Part shown: positions 61,901 to 64,000 of the stretch, in pieces
Layout of the letters: every line of letters begins with the position of its first letter
Position numbering within the stretch: the first letter of the stretch is position 1
Origin: Sclerotiophoma versabilis
Taxonomy: Eukaryota; Ascomycota; Dothideomycetes; Pleosporales; Didymellaceae
Assembly (NCBI GenBank): GCA_012274445.1
Contig: JAAROD010000080.1
Span: forward strand, 2,542,001 to 2,606,000
Direction: 5' to 3'
DNA length: 64,000 nucleotides
Position numbers and translations under genes: made by a program
The notes under the pieces: model-generated
Seen by the model: only the letters and a program-made list of their open reading frames with translations
What the model was told of the DNA's origin: nothing
Databases searched by the model: none

Positions 61901-62279
61901 GGTCGGACCATTTTTCATTTCTAAGCAAATCAGCCCAGTCAACTACCGACTTGAGCTACCCAAGGATGCAAAGATCCACCCAGTGTTCCATGTCTCGCTG
62001 TTGGAACCTGCCGACCCAAGAACGCCAATCCAGAAAGACTTCCACTACCAAGCCGACGGCAACGATGAGTGGGAAGTCGAAAAAATAACAACACATCGAA
62101 GAACCAAGAAAGGTATTCGATACCTAGTCAAATGGTTAGGGTACCCGGAGTCAGAAAGTACATGGGAACCCCCAGCGCACCTTAAGAACTGCCAACAGTT
62201 GTTGCGGCAGTATCGGCGGAATCAGGATCCAGAGGCGGAGGATACGATCCCCAGTCGAGACCAAGGGTCCCGGGCATGA
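58860..62279 (+). CDS. pol: Pol polyprotein: protease, RT, RNase H, integrase, chromodomain
   Basis: About 1,139 residues when entered by the -1 shift. In order: aspartic protease (ALLDSGAQANYI, near 58960); reverse transcriptase (LRLCVDYRKLND, MPFGLTNAP and catalytic YLDDILVYS at 60015-60041); RNase H (LETDASDLALGA, GRADALSRR); integrase with an HHCC zinc region (HGHPGIARTM to CVQCQQNK), Asp of TMDFVTQLPP, Asp of SDRDKLF, and Glu in QTDGQTERTNQ; a GPY/F-like module (KVGPFFI...HPVFHVSLL); and a chromodomain (EWEVEKI to WLGYPESESTWEP, 62068-62220) that in chromoviruses directs integration to marked chromatin. All catalytic residues are present. There is no internal stop and no plausible ATG upstream of the protease. 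The 3' end overlaps the antisense gene by 98 bases. Confidence 0.95.
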   Translation, partial: RQAPKECSVERSLNAIGDGSLIRLPIKLNGVVLSALLDSGAQANYISQTAMYRAGLVPRTKEHAYSLRVANGESMPEEPYIMYEVIAAPLEIQGHHEELTLDVFAKATHDVILGLPWLRKHNPEIDWTWERLSLRRCKCGTNASKPTQRTPRLVDEKEINNVSSTHKTRQDRAVDRVDKGSPSTTVKENKSAPPGIPDVYRQYAWMFKEELSAKALPKHQPWDCEIKLEEGKEPPFGPIYQLSEKELEILREYIKENLAKGFIRKSESPAGFPILFVPKKDGKLRLCVDYRKLNDITIKNRYPLPNISELQDRLSGAKFFTALDLRGAYNLIRMKKGEEWKTAFRTRYGHYEYTVMPFGLTNAPAVCQALINNVLRAHLDITVVAYLDDILVYSKTLEEHKVHVRQVLECLATADLRLKPEKCEWHKEEVEFLGYVVGRYGVKMSEKKIQVVKDWPTPTTVKGIQEFLGFVNFNRRFIKDYSMKALPLTRLTRKDTPFKWEQAQEDAFQSLKQACIEPPTLIAFRSGEPARLETDASDLALGACITQERGGQWHPIAYHSRKFTAPEERYDVHDKELMAIVDALQHWRVYAESCSELTIYTDHKNLVHFTTTKVLNRRQVRWSEMLGQYKFKILYTPGKENGRADALSRRHDLAGEKTINKFAILGVNKDGSLGPTQQLNLVMQVQQEQRIPEQVPEELQEEVISRHHDDALHGHPGIARTMELIKRHYEFPNMKDKVTKFIRNCVQCQQNKHSTHAKYGEAQAMEPPTAPWTNITMDFVTQLPPSKDPVTGYTYDSIFVVVDRFTKYAEMIPFRHSYTARQLATVFIDRIIRHHGMPESIVSDRDKLFTSNYWTTMLAALGTKKKLSTAYHPQTDGQTERTNQTMETYLRIYSNQEQDNWVSLLPMAQIAYNNKLSEATGTTPFFANHGRHPNLFTRSLNCPIQTESAIASAVRLKEVHQKSLENIARAQERAISYVNQKRKTAPQLKEGDKVYLLTKNLRTRRATKKLDKVKVGPFFISKQISPVNYRLELPKDAKIHPVFHVSLLEPADPRTPIQKDFHYQADGNDEWEVEKITTHRRTKKGIRYLVKWLGYPESESTWEPPAHLKNCQQLLRQYRRNQDPEAEDTIPSRDQGSRA

Positions 62280-62727
62280 GCCCATTTTCGAGAACAGTGA
62301 CGTCATTCAACAACGACTCCTGTTGCTCCAGAGGCTCAATCTCTTCAACGAACTGAGCACTCGCGTCGAACCATTGTTGTTCTCGACGCTTTAAGAATTT
62401 CTTTTGTTTACGCACCCGATTCAACTTCGCACGGGCAGCTTGCAAGGCGGCCATCGCGGCCTCCTCGGCCTCAGCCGCTTCGTCTTCCATTTGTTCCAAC
62501 CGCGACATCTCGTTGTCGATTTTCGAGAAGTCGGGAACGGGCAGGTCAACTGGTTCACACTTCTTGATCCCGTTGTACTCGCAGTTTCCGCACTTCTTGC
62601 TCAGGGACGCCAACTTGCAAGGCAAGTTGTTCTTGGCGCAGTATTTGCAAGCAACCATGGCAATGAATCCGACAGCGTTTATGCGATCTCCTTTGGTATG
62701 ACGGTGTAGAGTACTCCTGGAGGACAT
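62182..62727 (-). CDS. Antisense accessory protein with Zn(II)2Cys6-like cluster and coiled coil
   Basis: 181 residues read opposite to pol, between its last codons and the 3' LTR. Residues 27-57 hold six cysteines spaced C-X2-C-X6-C-X8-C-X2-C-X7-C, which fits the fungal Zn(II)2Cys6 binuclear cluster formula. A long helical, Glu/Ala- then Lys/Arg-rich stretch (about 75-125) follows, predicted by eye to be a coiled coil, then an acidic Pro-rich tail. This resembles a small DNA-binding, dimer-forming protein. A frame in the same place, orientation and with a similar N-terminus survives in the reverse Gypsy copy (4397-4960), and a partial one in copy 3, so it is a lasting part of the family rather than chance. 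Function is unknown: control of element transcription or of integration are guesses. Its promoter would lie in or beside the 3' LTR. Confidence 0.7.
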   Translation of the reverse strand: MSSRSTLHRHTKGDRINAVGFIAMVACKYCAKNNLPCKLASLSKKCGNCEYNGIKKCEPVDLPVPDFSKIDNEMSRLEQMEDEAAEAEEAAMAALQAARAKLNRVRKQKKFLKRREQQWFDASAQFVEEIEPLEQQESLLNDVTVLENGLMPGTLGLDWGSYPPPLDPDSADTAATTVGSS

Positions 62728-62750
62728 CGGTTAATTCATGAGGACATGAA

Positions 62751-62769
62751 TCGTGGAAGAGGGGGATAG
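62751..62769 (+). other. Polypurine tract
   Basis: gaagagggggatag lies immediately before TGTTACGATC at 62770, the expected position of the plus-strand primer. Copy 3 has the equivalent agaaaagagatag before its 3' LTR. Confidence 0.8.
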
Positions 62770-62811
62770 TGTTACGATCTCGGAGTATTAACCCCTGCAT
62801 GCTGGACCTGC
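62770..62811 (+). repeat. 42-bp duplicated 5' junction: partial LTR start plus host flank
   Basis: After the polypurine tract come the first 16 bases of the LTR (62770-62785), then 26 bases (62786-62811) identical to the host DNA just left of the element (56259-56284), and only then the full 3' LTR. The left host-element junction has thus been copied into the 3' LTR. It may be real or an assembly error. Confidence 0.85.
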
Positions 62812-63312
62812 TGTTACGATCTCGGAGGATGGCACGCGGGGATGGTGACTTATTACCAATGGCGGGCCCTGGATCGGCGGGCGCCAGGCCCCAGGTCACG
62901 TGATGTCTCACGAACTCCACACAGAACCTGGAGTCAGGAGTGTGAGACACGACAACACAACGTCACGTGATGTCCCACGAATCCCACATTGTTCCATGAA
63001 TACCACAAGGCCCCCTATGGGACTTGGTGGAAGACCATGCTACACTATGGGACATCTTAAGTATATAGTCAGTAGGAACACAACCCTTATGGTTCGTGTT
63101 CAACTTAGTCAATCAAGTTTGTCTTTGGAATCTCAACCCCCAACTCTCGAGCTAGATAGTCTACTCTATACTACTCATTGTTACCCTCCATTGTCACGGT
63201 GTCTCACTAGACAATAACCCCAACCCTTACGGATCATCCTGTACCAGCGCTCATCCCTGAGAACCAATACGAATAGTGCTTACGAGCTTTGCTTGAAAGT
63301 ACAACTTCAACA
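62812..63312 (+). repeat. 3' LTR of the intact Gypsy
   Basis: 501 bp, matching the 5' LTR base for base in my comparison. The target duplication cctgc follows at 63313-63317. Confidence 0.95.
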
Positions 63313-63317
63313 CCTGC

Positions 63318-64000
63318 AAGGTACTAGTAACCTTAGCCTAGCATAATAGCCTTAACAGGAGAATAGACAGCTAATTATAATGTATATAGCATCTATTGCT
63401 TTCTACTATAGGCTAGAGGTTGCGGCTAGCTGTTACAGCAAGGTATAGTTTAATAAGCTTAGCAGGCTTAGAGTGTAAGGGCTAATAAGTGCAGCTAAGT
63501 TTCTTAAAGAGGTACTGCAGGAATTATAGAAGCTGTAGATAATTGCGTTTGTTACGCACTAGTTCTACTACAGGTTGAATAAGAGCAGCTAAAGCTACAT
63601 ATTAAGCAATAGCTAGAGGGTGCTGTAGTTATTAGAAGACTAGTAAGAACAGGTAAAGCTGTAGGTATAGAGTAAGAACCTCTTCTCTTAGGAGTGCGTA
63701 GAATCCGTGTTATAGTTTTTTTAGTTAAGCTGCTAACAGAATATAGAGAGTATAAGTTGGTTATCTCTATCTTTTTATTATAAGAGATTGTGCTACAATC
63801 TACTATATTGTGCAGAACGCAACATAACTTTGCATAAGACCTATATACTAGCTGCATAAAACCTAACCGGTTAGCAGGTAGATTATTCTACTTACAGAAT
63901 GCAACTTGGTTCTCTGTGCTCTAGGCAGCTGTGCAGCACACTAGAGTAAAGGTAATAAGTAAAGACTACTAGATTAGCGCAATTACTATAGCTATGCTTA
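63318..64000 (+). pseudogene. Very long RIP-degraded frame, 3' part, running off the window
   Basis: When the Gypsy and one target copy are removed, the frame interrupted at 56284 continues here without a shift and reads to the window end, with stops that are again TAA or TAG (for example LSRLRV, ISAAKFLKEVLQEL, SFYYKRLCYNLLYCAE). It is Gln-, Leu- and Ser-rich. No family is recognised. Confidence 0.55.

Larger units (their letters stand above)
56285..63312 (+). mobile_element. Intact Gypsy chromovirus, not RIP-mutated
   Basis: 7028 bp with two 501-bp LTRs that look identical, flanked by the duplication cctgc (56280-56284 and 63313-63317). Gag and Pol are open end to end. Domain order is gag with zinc knuckle, protease, reverse transcriptase, RNase H, integrase, chromodomain: a Metaviridae (Ty3/Gypsy) chromovirus. 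CA, TG and CG occur at normal levels, in sharp contrast to the surroundings, so it inserted after the last RIP cycle. It also has an antisense gene, a likely frameshift site and a likely self-primer site. A 42-bp duplication disturbs the start of its 3' LTR. It could be active, alone or in concert with other copies. Confidence 0.96.

Noticed and set aside
62555..62950. 131-codon minus-strand frame across polypurine tract and 3' LTR
   Set aside because: It overlaps the better antisense gene in another frame and is partly LTR; its first half recurs at the 5' LTR.
1..64000. tRNA or rRNA genes
   Set aside because: No cloverleaf-like or rRNA-like segment was noticed on either strand; a tRNA scan was not possible.

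Overview
The window is nuclear DNA of a filamentous ascomycete (Pezizomycotina; a Dothideomycete is my best guess, because of the alternation of gene-bearing islands with AT-rich, repeat-filled blocks). Almost every repeat shows repeat-induced point mutation (RIP): CpA, TpG and also CpG are nearly gone and replaced by TpA, and ancestral reading frames survive with interior stops that are almost all TAA or TAG, as expected when Gln and Trp codons decay. Host-like, non-RIP sequence is confined to about 1-1650, 2.6-3.6 kb and 28-34.7 kb.

Layout. (1) 1-3.6 kb: a small secreted cysteine-rich protein gene (candidate effector), a RIP-degraded frame and a gene remnant that stops at a sharp composition boundary. 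(2) 3.6-27.7 kb: a stack of insertions. A reverse-strand Gypsy chromovirus (3848-23737, 5-bp target duplication tatag) is split by a Copia element (7653-20430, target duplication actaa), which is split inside its RNase H by a reverse-strand Copia (13136-18456, target duplication gatac). Beside it lies a pogo/Fot1-type transposon broken by a solo Gypsy LTR and by a second pogo-type copy. (3) 28-34.4 kb: a lightly mutated pogo-family transposase pseudogene and one well-supported host gene, a glycoside hydrolase family 115 alpha-glucuronidase with one intron. (4) 34.4-50.2 kb: an LTR with a decayed internal region, a 3'-truncated Gypsy copy, an AT-rich block with poly-T tracts and a palindromic minisatellite, and a complete RIP-inactivated Gypsy copy. 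(5) 50.2-64 kb: another pogo transposase relic, then a very long RIP-degraded frame of unknown identity that is interrupted by a young, intact, non-RIP Gypsy chromovirus (56285-63312).

The intact Gypsy is the most informative object. Its two 501-bp LTRs look identical. Gag and Pol are open, with Pol in the -1 frame behind a T_TTT_TTA slippery heptamer. The sequence just after the 5' LTR is complementary to the predicted 5' end of its own transcript, which suggests Tf1-like self-priming. Between pol and the 3' LTR the opposite strand carries an open frame for a 181-residue protein with Zn(II)2Cys6 cysteine spacing followed by a coiled coil. A frame in the same place and antisense orientation can be traced in the reverse Gypsy copy (188 codons) and, less completely, in the copy at 43-50 kb. 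This antisense accessory protein is my main candidate for an under-described system. All calls come from reading the sequence; no database search was possible.
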